Shown here in pieces: positions 10,630 through 18,233 of a stretch of 64,000 nt of DNA. The stretch is taken from NCBI GenBank assembly GCA_040219135.1, contig JAVJTA010000013.1, forward strand, positions 1-64,000, written 5' to 3'. A program made the translations under genes and the position numbers. The number at the start of each line of letters is the position of its first letter. The stretch's first letter is position 1. The notes beneath the pieces were generated by a model, which saw only the letters and a list, made by a program, of their open reading frames with translations, was not told the origin of the DNA and searched no databases. The stretch is from UBA7803 sp040219135. Its GTDB lineage: Bacteria; Pseudomonadota; Gammaproteobacteria; Pseudomonadales; Azotimanducaceae.

Positions 10630-11400
10630 TCACTCAGTACCTTCCCGTCCCTGCTCCTTGATCTCGGCTCCAGTGTCGAGAATGTCGACGATGGCGCCGG
10701 TGTCCCGGCGAACGCCGAGCACCAGGTAGTCGTAGCGCGCACCGAAGGGAAAGAACGCGTAGTCACCGGCGTCGCCGCCGTGCTGGCGCAACCACCGGTC
10801 GATGTCGCCGGTCAGACGATTACGTTCCGCTACCCAGCTGTCCGGCAGCGCGAGGTCTGCGGCGTCGAGTTTGTCGAAGGCGTAGTTCGAATAGCGGGAC
10901 GTCAGCGTTCGCAGTGGTCGTCGTGCGTGCAGGGCCTGACCCCGAATCGATGACTGCGCGGTCGGGTCGTCGGGAAGCTCGATGACGATGCGTTTCGGAG
11001 CCGGCCCGGCGAAACCGTCGAAGTCGGGAACCGGGACCCCGACGGAACGGTAGTCGTCGGCGCTCATGCTGTAGAAGTGACCGTCCAGGTAGACGAGGGC
11101 GAGCGGCCGCTCGGTGTACACGACGTAGGTACCCGCGAGCAGACAGGCGATCTGAATGACGCCGATCACGGACAGGTCGCGGGCCAGCTCCGCCGCCGGC
11201 TTTTTCGGATTGAAGACGATCAGGGTCAGCGTCGGACCGAGCACCAGATCCACCAGTGCAATGATCCGGATGCCCTGCCAGCCGCCATCGGAGGCAAAGA
11301 AGAAGTCCGGGTACCAGACGAACAGCAGCAACGCGGCAAGGCCGAGAAAGATGACGAAGCTGATCCCCAGATGGATCAGAAAGGCTCCGAAACGCGTCAT
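10630..11400 (-). CDS. TfpX/TfpZ family type IV pilin accessory protein
   Basis: A 256-residue inner-membrane protein. About three hydrophobic segments occupy the first 110 residues (FLIHLGISFVIFLGLAALLLF, then LVDLVLGPTLTLIVFNP and IGVIQIACLLAGTYVVYTERP), followed by a soluble domain. This opening is characteristic of TfpX/TfpZ, which act as pilin-specific helpers in Pseudomonas and Acinetobacter. It follows nadC by nine bases on the same strand, so it is read from the nadC side, convergent with the pilins across tRNA-Thr. Its partner is probably one of the two pilins. Confidence 0.85.
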   Translation of the reverse strand: MTRFGAFLIHLGISFVIFLGLAALLLFVWYPDFFFASDGGWQGIRIIALVDLVLGPTLTLIVFNPKKPAAELARDLSVIGVIQIACLLAGTYVVYTERPLALVYLDGHFYSMSADDYRSVGVPVPDFDGFAGPAPKRIVIELPDDPTAQSSIRGQALHARRPLRTLTSRYSNYAFDKLDAADLALPDSWVAERNRLTGDIDRWLRQHGGDAGDYAFFPFGARYDYLVLGVRRDTGAIVDILDTGAEIKEQGREGTE

Positions 11401-11409
11401 GCATTGCCC

Positions 11410-12267
11410 TCAGAGAAACCGCATCGACAGATCCAGCGGGAGCACCTGTTTGGTGATGATCCCCAGGGAAATATAGTCCACGCCGGTTTCGGCAATGCTG
11501 CGGATCGTGTCGTCGTCGATTCCGCCGGACGCTTCCAGCTCAATCCTGCCGCGGGCCGCGGCGACGGCCTCGCGGGTGTTTTCGAGGCTGAAGTTGTCGA
11601 GCAGGGCGATGTCTGCAGCGCCGTCGATGGCCTGCTGCAGCTGATCCAGGCTCTCCACTTCGACTTCGAGCTTCAGATCCGCGTGCAGGGCCCGGGCGCG
11701 GGCGATGGCGGCGGCAATGCTGCCGGCGGCGGCAATGTGGTTCTCTTTCACGAGAAACGCATCGAACAGGCCCTGGCGGTGGTTGCTGCCGCCGCCGCAG
11801 CGCACGGCGTATTTCTGCGCCGCGCGCAGCCCCGGTATGGTCTTGCGGGTGTCCAGCAGGCGGGTGCGGGTACCTTCCAGGAGCGTGACGTAGTGACGGG
11901 TCCGGGTCGCGGTGCCGGACAGCAGCTGGACGAAGTTCAGCAGCGTGCGTTCGGCGGTGAGCAGGGCGCGCGCCGGGCCTTCGAGAAGGAACAGGACCTG
12001 ATCGGCGAGCACCGCGTCGCCGTCGTCCACCCGGAAGTCGACCGTCACCGCGGCGTCGACGTGACGGCACGTCTCGCGCACCCAGGGCGCTCCGCAGAAC
12101 ACCCCGGGTTCGCGGGTGATCACCCGCGCGCGGGCCCGGCTGTCCGCGTCGATGAGTTCCGCGGTGACGTCGCCGGCGCCCACGTCCTCGGCCAGGGCGG
12201 CGCTGACATTGGCGATGATCGTCTGCTGGAAATCCGGGCTGGCGGACGGGTTTGCAGGCGTGGACAT
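11410..12267 (-). CDS. nadC: NadC, nicotinate-nucleotide pyrophosphorylase (carboxylating)
   Basis: Quinolinate phosphoribosyltransferase converts quinolinate and PRPP to nicotinate mononucleotide in de novo NAD synthesis. The 285 residues contain the family motifs RKTIPGLRAAQKYAVRCGGG and VEVESLDQLQQA, plus the glycine-rich ASGGI phosphate-binding end. AGGAG lies upstream of the ATG. A second, broken copy of its first 26 or so codons lies at 13825-13908. Confidence 0.97.
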   Translation of the reverse strand: MSTPANPSASPDFQQTIIANVSAALAEDVGAGDVTAELIDADSRARARVITREPGVFCGAPWVRETCRHVDAAVTVDFRVDDGDAVLADQVLFLLEGPARALLTAERTLLNFVQLLSGTATRTRHYVTLLEGTRTRLLDTRKTIPGLRAAQKYAVRCGGGSNHRQGLFDAFLVKENHIAAAGSIAAAIARARALHADLKLEVEVESLDQLQQAIDGAADIALLDNFSLENTREAVAAARGRIELEASGGIDDDTIRSIAETGVDYISLGIITKQVLPLDLSMRFL

Positions 12268-12597
12268 CGTCGGGTGGCTCCTGATCGGGACGCGGATCGC
12301 GGCGCTGCGAGGATACCTCAGGCGCCGCCCGGTTCGTCACGGTCCGGCTTGAGTCCTTATACTCCGGACATGCATGTCACCGCCGACCACTGGTTGAAAC
12401 CCGCCACCCGGCTCGAGTCGCCGAACAGCGACGAGCGGCCCGATCCGGTCGCCGTGGAGCTGGTCGTGGTGCACGGTATTTCGCTGCCCCCCGGGCGTTT
12501 CGGCGGGCGCTACGTCCGGGACCTGTTTCTGAACCGGCTCGATCTCCGGGCACATCCAGCCTTCGATTTCCTGAATGGAGCGTGCGTGTCCGCCTAC
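12190..12597. repeat. Direct repeat copy A of the nadC-ampD junction
   Basis: This block matches 13831-14238 at a constant offset of 1641 bases with no gap. The central 310 bases differ at about a dozen positions. Divergence rises toward both outer ends. It holds the 5' end of intact nadC, the divergent intergenic region and the 5' end of a broken ampD. Confidence 0.92.
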
Positions 12598-12774
12598 TCT
12601 GGACAAACGGGACGAGAACGGTCCGGGTCACCTATGAAGACGCCCTTCACGCTAAGCAGGAGCTTCAGGGACTCCCGGGAGGCGCCGGTTCACCTGATGG
12701 TGGATAGCTGCGTTTGCGACACGGCTCAATTGCGCCGTCAGGCGCTCGATCCGGCCACCGAGTCTCCTTGCTAG
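12370..12774 (+). pseudogene. Truncated ampD copy
   Basis: The first 75 or so codons match intact ampD, including H35, the first zinc ligand. Similarity stops near 12597, and the frame runs through unrelated sequence to a stop at 12774. The catalytic Glu and the second half of the zinc site (H156, D166 of the intact gene) are missing, so the product cannot be an active amidase. The final part of the match is more diverged from intact ampD than the start is. Confidence 0.85.
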
Positions 12775-12926
12775 CCCTCATGGCTGGGCTCCTGTCTCCG
12801 CTGTGGATACTGGCAGAGCAGGGGTATCGCGATCGGCAATTTCAGTAACCTTACGCTAACATTGTGTCCGAGATTTGACGAATGGCATCAGCTACGCTCT
12901 CCGATCGGTTATGTAGAGGGCGGGCT
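12598..12926. other. Unique left part of the nadC-ampD insertion
   Basis: Sequence between the end of repeat copy A and the methyltransferase. It is less GC-rich than the flanks. I recognise no transposase, integrase or RNA gene here. The tail of the truncated ampD frame covers the part up to 12774. Confidence 0.5.
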
Positions 12927-13559
12927 ATGAGCAACGAGTTTGAGTACCTCAAACAGGGAGCCGTGCTCGAAGCCGGTTGCGGTCGGCGTTGGCCATTCGA
13001 CCGATCTGATATGGATGTCTATCTTGTCGGCATTGATCTCGATGACGACGCACTTGCGATGCGAACTGACCTCGATAGGAAGCTGCATGGGGATATCCGG
13101 ACTGCTAGTTTCCCCGAAGATTCGTTCGATGCTATCTACAGCTCCTTTGTTCTGGAGCATGTTCAAGGCGCCGAGAAGGCGCTTGATAACTTCGCCCGCT
13201 GGGTCAAGCCGGGTGGACATATCGTTATCGTGGTACCTGACCGCGATAGCGTGTATGGCTTCCTCACTCGGACTACACCACTTTGGGTCCACACCCTGAC
13301 TAAACGGTGGGTATTCGGTAACAAGAATGCCGGCAAGCCGGGATATGGGCCATACCCCACCTATCATGAGCATGTCATTGGCCAGGCCGGAATGCGACAG
13401 TTTGTAGACACGCATGACCTCGAACTCGTAGAGACAAAAACCTCCGGCCGTATGCGCGGCTGGATACAGCTTGTGTGCAGAATGGTCTCCTATCTGTCTT
13501 TCGGCAGGCTCGCGCACGGGCACATCAATTTGACCTATGTGCTGCGGCGTCACGATTAG
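12927..13559 (+). CDS. Class I SAM-dependent methyltransferase in an inserted segment
   Basis: About 210 residues of UbiE/Methyltransf_11 type: motif I VLEAGCG, acidic VGIDLDDD, the motif II-like FDAIYSSFVLEHV, then WVKPGGHIVIVVPD. Substrate is unknown; such enzymes are frequent in surface glycan and lipid clusters. I prefer ATG 12927, which has AGAGGG upstream; ATG 12882 would add 15 residues. Base composition and codons (TTT, GAT, ATT, TAT) are clearly less GC-rich than in neighbouring genes. The gene lies wholly between two copies of the nadC-ampD junction, so it was probably acquired by transfer. Confidence 0.8.
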   Translation: MSNEFEYLKQGAVLEAGCGRRWPFDRSDMDVYLVGIDLDDDALAMRTDLDRKLHGDIRTASFPEDSFDAIYSSFVLEHVQGAEKALDNFARWVKPGGHIVIVVPDRDSVYGFLTRTTPLWVHTLTKRWVFGNKNAGKPGYGPYPTYHEHVIGQAGMRQFVDTHDLELVETKTSGRMRGWIQLVCRMVSYLSFGRLAHGHINLTYVLRRHD

Positions 13560-14010
13560 TCTCCACTTAATACAGCAGCGCCTCCGGCCACAAAGCTGGG
13601 ACTCGAACGAGCGCACTAGCAAAGTGTCACTGCTCGGATTACGTAAGTCGATCGAACCCTGAGGAGTTTCATAGCTCGCGCTCGTAGGCAAGAGCGCATT
13701 ATCTTTGGCGGAGGAGACTGCTCGACGGATCGTGCGTGAATAGGTAGAGGCTTTGCGGCTGGTAGAACCTCTCGGGTTGCAGTGGGTTTGATTCGGCAAC
13801 CCTCAGACTTGCCCTGATAGCGAATCAAATGGCCAGGGCGGCGGTCACGTTGGCCTCGATGTCGGGTTGGAAATCCGGGCTGGCGGACGGGTTTGCGGGC
13901 GTGGACATCGTCGGGTGGCTCCTGATCGGGACGCGGATCGCGGCGCTGCGAGGATACCTCAGGCGCCGCCCGGTTCGTCACGGCCCGGGATCAGTCCTTA
14001 TACTTCGGAC
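13560..14010. other. Right part of the insertion and ampD upstream region
   Basis: The first 265 bases (13560-13824) are unique, of lower GC, and hold no gene or mobile-element signature that I can see. From 13825 it continues into the nadC fragment and the nadC-ampD intergenic region of repeat copy B. Confidence 0.5.
13825..13908 (-). pseudogene. nadC 5' fragment
   Basis: Encodes the first 26 residues of a NadC-like protein (MSTPANPSASPDF, then a diverged stretch) and stops at a TGA where similarity ends. Against intact NadC, residues after about 14 differ (QPDIEANVT in place of QQTIIANVS), although the start is nearly identical. It is a remnant of the duplicated junction. Confidence 0.8.
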
Positions 14011-14238
14011 ATGCATGTCACCGCCGACCACTGGCTCAAGCCCGCCACCCGGCTCGAGTCGCCGAACAGCGACGAGCGGCCCGATCCGGCCGCCGTGGAG
14101 CTGGTCGTGGTGCACGGCATTTCGCTGCCCCCCGGGCGTTTCGGCGGGCGCTACGTCCGGGACCTGTTCCTGAACCGGCTCGATCTGCGCGCCCATCCGG
14201 CTTTCGCTTCCCTGGACGGCGTGCGCGTGTCTGCGCAC
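13831..14238. repeat. Direct repeat copy B of the nadC-ampD junction
   Basis: The partner of 12190-12597 in the same orientation and frame. Here the nadC side is truncated and the ampD side is intact, the mirror of copy A. The boundary facing the unique segment is at about 13831. Confidence 0.92.
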
Positions 14239-14556
14239 CTGTTCCTGAGCCGGCGTGGTGCCGTGACCCAGTTCGTGCCGTTCGACCGGCGTGCCTGGCA
14301 TGCCGGTGCATCCAGCTGGCGCGGCCGCAGCGGCTGCAACGACTTCGCCATCGGTATCGAGTTGGAAGGGACCGATGAGCGGCGCTACACGACGTCCCAG
14401 TACCGAAGGCTGGAGCAGGTGCTGCGCGTGCTGCTGGCGCGCTATCCGCGCCTGTCGCCGGACGCCATCGTCGGCCACTGCGAGATCGCGCCAGGGCGCA
14501 AGAGCGATCCGGGACCGGCCTTCGACTGGCCCCGGGTGCTCGCCGGCAGATCATGA
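14011..14556 (+). CDS. ampD: AmpD, 1,6-anhydro-N-acetylmuramyl-L-alanine amidase
   Basis: A cytoplasmic zinc amidase that removes peptide from anhydro-muropeptides during wall recycling. In bacteria with AmpR/AmpC it indirectly represses beta-lactamase. At 181 residues it has the normal length. The zinc ligands H35, H156 and D166 (in GHCEIAPGRKSDPGPAFDW) and a catalytic Glu in AIGIELEG are present. The start at 14011 is that of the conserved N-terminus; the frame is open further upstream into the repeat. It works with the AmpG permease at 22.2-23.6 kb. Confidence 0.95.
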   Translation: MHVTADHWLKPATRLESPNSDERPDPAAVELVVVHGISLPPGRFGGRYVRDLFLNRLDLRAHPAFASLDGVRVSAHLFLSRRGAVTQFVPFDRRAWHAGASSWRGRSGCNDFAIGIELEGTDERRYTTSQYRRLEQVLRVLLARYPRLSPDAIVGHCEIAPGRKSDPGPAFDWPRVLAGRS

Positions 14557-15539
14557 CGGCGCGGATCGGCATCGATCTCGGTGGCAGCAAGATCTCCGGC
14601 GTGGTGCTGACCACACACGGCCGGGAACTCGCGCGGCTGCGTGCGGCGACGCCGCGCCAGGACTACGCCGCCACCGTGTCCGCCATCGCCGCGCTGGTGG
14701 CGCAACTGGAAGCCGCCGCCGGGCTCGAGCCCGCGTCTTCACCGGTGGGCATCGGCACGCCGGGCAGCTGGCAGCCACGGCTGCGGCGGATGAAGAACTG
14801 CAATTCCACCTGGCTCAACGACCGCCCGCTGCTGCACGATCTCGACTGTGCTATGGGGAATCGGGTACGGATCGCAAACGACGCCGACTGCCTGGCGCTG
14901 AGCGAGGCCGCCGATGGCGCCGCGGCGGGGGCTGCCTCCGTTTTCGGGGTGATACTCGGCACCGGTGTCGGGGGCGCGCTGGTGGTGGGTGGACGCCTGC
15001 TCGCGGGCAGCAACGGTCTGACCGGGGAGTGGGGCCACGTACCGATGCCGTATCTGCGCCAGGAACCATTCGTCGTCCCGCGACCGGCGGACCAGGGTCG
15101 GTTTCAGTTAGAATCCCGGCTCAATGACCGGCCCTGCTACTGCGGGCGTATGAACTGCAACGAGACGTTCCTGTCCGGACCCGGCCTGGCGGCCACGGTG
15201 GCGGAGCTTGGGACGCCCTCGCGAAGCATCGAGGAACTCGCCCGCGCGCAGGATCCGGAGGCCGATTCCATGTGGGACCTGTATGCGCATATGCTGGCTC
15301 GCAGCCTGGCTCAAGTGGTGAACCTGATCGACCCCGGGGTCGTGGTGGTCGGTGGCGGTCTGTCCAATGTGACCCGCCTCTACCCGATGCTCGAGGCGCA
15401 GATTCCGCGCTACGCGTTCACGAGCGCGCGTGGAACGGCGGGTTCGGAGCCCGACGACATTCAGGTGAGCGTGCGTCCTGCGCGCTGGGGCGACGACAGC
15501 GGTGTTCGGGGTGCGGCCCGCCTCTGGGCCGACACGTGA
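14553..15539 (+). CDS. mak: ROK family sugar kinase, fructokinase (Mak) type
   Basis: A 328-residue ROK kinase that phosphorylates a free hexose. The N-terminal phosphate loop is IGIDLGGSKI. NSTWLN and the ROK zinc motif CYCGRMNC, as well as the end GDDSGVRGAARLW, closely resemble E. coli fructokinase Mak. N-acetylglucosamine or glucose kinase activity remains possible. It overlaps the ampD stop by four bases (ATGA), so it is coupled to ampD, which would suit a role in sugar salvage. Confidence 0.85.
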   Translation: MTARIGIDLGGSKISGVVLTTHGRELARLRAATPRQDYAATVSAIAALVAQLEAAAGLEPASSPVGIGTPGSWQPRLRRMKNCNSTWLNDRPLLHDLDCAMGNRVRIANDADCLALSEAADGAAAGAASVFGVILGTGVGGALVVGGRLLAGSNGLTGEWGHVPMPYLRQEPFVVPRPADQGRFQLESRLNDRPCYCGRMNCNETFLSGPGLAATVAELGTPSRSIEELARAQDPEADSMWDLYAHMLARSLAQVVNLIDPGVVVVGGGLSNVTRLYPMLEAQIPRYAFTSARGTAGSEPDDIQVSVRPARWGDDSGVRGAARLWADT

Positions 15540-15562
15540 ATTCAATTCGAGCCGAAGGTGAC

Positions 15563-18226
15563 ATGGCAGACGAACAGCAGCCGCAGGACGCGGACGTAGC
15601 GGAAACCCGGGAGTGGCTCGATGCTCTCGAGTACATCCTCGAGCACGACGGCGTGGACCGGGCCAATTTCCTTCTGGAGCGGCTGTCGTCGCGCATGACC
15701 CGGACCGGCGCCCGGCTGCCGTACACCATCACCACGCCCTACCGGAACACGATTCCGGACAACCACGAAGCGTTCATGCCGGGCGATCTCTTCATGGAGC
15801 GCAAGATCCGCTCGCTGATCCGCTGGAACGCGCTGGCGATGGTGGTGCGGGCCAACAAGCGCCCGGGGGAACTCGGCGGCCACATCTCGTCGTTCGCCTC
15901 GTCGGCGACCCTCTACGACGTCGGCTTCAACTACTTCTTCCGCGGCCCGACTGAGGAGCATCCGGGGGATCTGATCTATTTCCAGGGCCATGCCTCCCCG
16001 GGCATTTATGCGCGCTCGTTCCTCGAGGGCCGGCTGACCGAAGACCAGCTCGACCATTTCCGCCAGGAGGTGGGTGGCCAGGGGCTGTCGAGCTATCCGC
16101 ATCCGTGGCTGATGCCCGACTACTGGCAGTTCCCCACGGTGTCCATGGGGCTGGGGCCGCTGCAGGCCATCTACCAGGCCCACATCATGAAATACCTGGA
16201 CAGCCGCGGCCTGAGCGCCATGGGCGACCGCAAGGTCTGGGCGTTCCTCGGCGACGGCGAGTGCGACGAGCCCGAGTCGCTCGGCGCGCTGTCGATGGCC
16301 GGCCGGGAGAAGCTCGACAACCTGATTTTCGTGGTCAACTGCAATCTGCAGCGCCTCGACGGCCCGGTGCGCGGCAACGGCAAGATCATCCAGGAGCTGG
16401 AAGGCTATTTCCGCGGTGCGGGCTGGAACGTGATCAAGGTGGTCTGGGGCCGGCTGTGGGATCCGCTGTTCGCCAACGACGAGCACGGCCTGATGCTGCA
16501 GCGGATGAACGAGGCCGTGGACGGCGAGTACCAGAACTACAAGGCCCGGGGCGGCGCTTACACGCGCGAGCACTTCTTCGGCAAGACCCCGGAACTGAAG
16601 AAGCTGGTGGAACACCTGTCCGACGACGACATCATGCGTCTGAACCGGGGCGGCCACGATCCGTTCAAGGTCTATGCCGCCTACCACGCCGCGATGAACC
16701 ACACCGGCGAGCCCACGGTGATCCTGGCGAAAACGGTCAAGGGCTACGGCATGGGCGATGCCGGCGAGGCGGAGAACGACTCCCACCAGGTGAAGAAGCT
16801 GGATCTGGAGGAGCTGAAGTACTTCCGCGACCGCTTCGACGTGCCGCTCACTGACAAACAGCTCGAGGACATTCCCTACTACCGGCCGCCGGACGACTCG
16901 CCGGAGATCATCTACCTGAAGAAGAAGCGGGAGGACCTGGGCGGCCCGATCCCGCAGCGGCTGACCACCGACGAGACGCTGGAGATCCCCGGCCTCGATG
17001 CGTTTTCCCAGGTCCTGGACGGCAGCGGCAAGCGGGCCAACTCCACCACCATGGCCTTCGTGCGGATCCTGTCGACGCTGATCCGCGACAAGAAGATCGG
17101 CAAGCGCGTGGTGCCCATCGTCCCTGACGAAGCGCGCACCTTCGGCATGGAGGGACTGTTCCGCCAGCTCGGTATCTACTCGTCGGTGGGCCAGCTCTAC
17201 GAGCCAGAGGATTCCGGCGAGATCGCGGCCTACAAGGAGCAGAAGGACGGTCAGGTGCTGGAAGAGGGCATCAACGAGTCCGGGGCGTTCTCGGCGTGGC
17301 TGACCGCCGCGACCAGCTACTCCACCCACGGTCTGACCCTGATTCCGTTCTACATCTACTACTCCATGTTCGGCTTCCAGCGCATCGGCGATCTGGCCTG
17401 GGCCGCCGGAGACATTCAGGCGCGGGGCTTTCTGCTCGGTGGCACCTCCGGGCGCACCACGCTGAACGGCGAGGGTCTGCAGCACCAGGACGGACACAGC
17501 CATCTGCTGGCCTCCACCATTCCCAACTGCATCAGCTACGACCCCTGCTACGCCTACGAGCTGGCGGTCATCGTTCACAGCGGCCTCGAACGCATGGTGG
17601 CGAACAAGGAGAACGTGTACTTCTACATCACCGTGATGAACGAAAACTACGTGCAGCCGGCCATGCCGAAGGGAATCGAAGACGACATCCTGAAGGGCAT
17701 GTACAGGCTGCGCAGCCACGGCAAAGGCGAGGTGAAGAAGGTTCGGCTGCTCGGATCGGGTACGATCCTGCGTGAGGTGGAAGCTGCCGCGGAAACCCTG
17801 CACGAGGACTACGGGGTCAGCTCGGAGGTGTTCAGCGTGACAAGCTGGACGGAGCTGGCGCGCGAGGCCCAGGACGTGGCGCGCTGGAATCTGCTGCACC
17901 CGGACGAGAAGCCGCGGGTCAGCCACGCGGCCAGGCTGCTGGAAGGGGACGCGCCGGTGATTGCATCCAGCGACTACATGAAGGCGCTGGCGGAGCAGAT
18001 CCGCGGTGAGATCGATGCAACCTATCACGTCCTCGGCACCGACGGCTTCGGCCGCAGCGACACCCGCGAGGAGCTGCGCCACTTCTTCGAGGTGGACCGG
18101 CGGTTCGTGACCCTGGCGGCGCTGAAGACCCTGGCGGACGATCAGAAACTGTCCATCGACGTCGTTAAAAAGGCCCGGGACGCGCTGGCCATCGACCCCG
18201 ACAAACCCAACCCCAGACTCGCTTGA
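15563..18226 (+). CDS. aceE: AceE, pyruvate dehydrogenase E1 component
   Basis: The homodimeric thiamine diphosphate E1 subunit decarboxylates pyruvate and acetylates lipoyl groups on AceF. From ATG 15563 it has 887 residues, the same as E. coli AceE, with GAAGG five bases upstream. The ThDP/magnesium motif GDGECDEPES...VVNCNLQ is present. The open frame extends upstream, but the conserved MADE...ETREWLDALEYI start fixes the N-terminus. aceF follows after eight bases. No lpd (E3) gene is in the window. Confidence 0.97.
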   Translation: MADEQQPQDADVAETREWLDALEYILEHDGVDRANFLLERLSSRMTRTGARLPYTITTPYRNTIPDNHEAFMPGDLFMERKIRSLIRWNALAMVVRANKRPGELGGHISSFASSATLYDVGFNYFFRGPTEEHPGDLIYFQGHASPGIYARSFLEGRLTEDQLDHFRQEVGGQGLSSYPHPWLMPDYWQFPTVSMGLGPLQAIYQAHIMKYLDSRGLSAMGDRKVWAFLGDGECDEPESLGALSMAGREKLDNLIFVVNCNLQRLDGPVRGNGKIIQELEGYFRGAGWNVIKVVWGRLWDPLFANDEHGLMLQRMNEAVDGEYQNYKARGGAYTREHFFGKTPELKKLVEHLSDDDIMRLNRGGHDPFKVYAAYHAAMNHTGEPTVILAKTVKGYGMGDAGEAENDSHQVKKLDLEELKYFRDRFDVPLTDKQLEDIPYYRPPDDSPEIIYLKKKREDLGGPIPQRLTTDETLEIPGLDAFSQVLDGSGKRANSTTMAFVRILSTLIRDKKIGKRVVPIVPDEARTFGMEGLFRQLGIYSSVGQLYEPEDSGEIAAYKEQKDGQVLEEGINESGAFSAWLTAATSYSTHGLTLIPFYIYYSMFGFQRIGDLAWAAGDIQARGFLLGGTSGRTTLNGEGLQHQDGHSHLLASTIPNCISYDPCYAYELAVIVHSGLERMVANKENVYFYITVMNENYVQPAMPKGIEDDILKGMYRLRSHGKGEVKKVRLLGSGTILREVEAAAETLHEDYGVSSEVFSVTSWTELAREAQDVARWNLLHPDEKPRVSHAARLLEGDAPVIASSDYMKALAEQIRGEIDATYHVLGTDGFGRSDTREELRHFFEVDRRFVTLAALKTLADDQKLSIDVVKKARDALAIDPDKPNPRLA

Positions 18227-18233
18227 GGTAGCT

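Noticed and set aside
12909..13799. 296-codon minus-strand frame across the methyltransferase
   Set aside because: Mostly antisense to the methyltransferase, with no recognisable domain; the plus-strand gene has SAM-binding motifs.
12598..13830. Insertion sequence or integron at the nadC-ampD junction
   Set aside because: I found no transposase, integrase, short terminal inverted repeat or target duplication of IS type; the boundaries are long homologous repeats instead.
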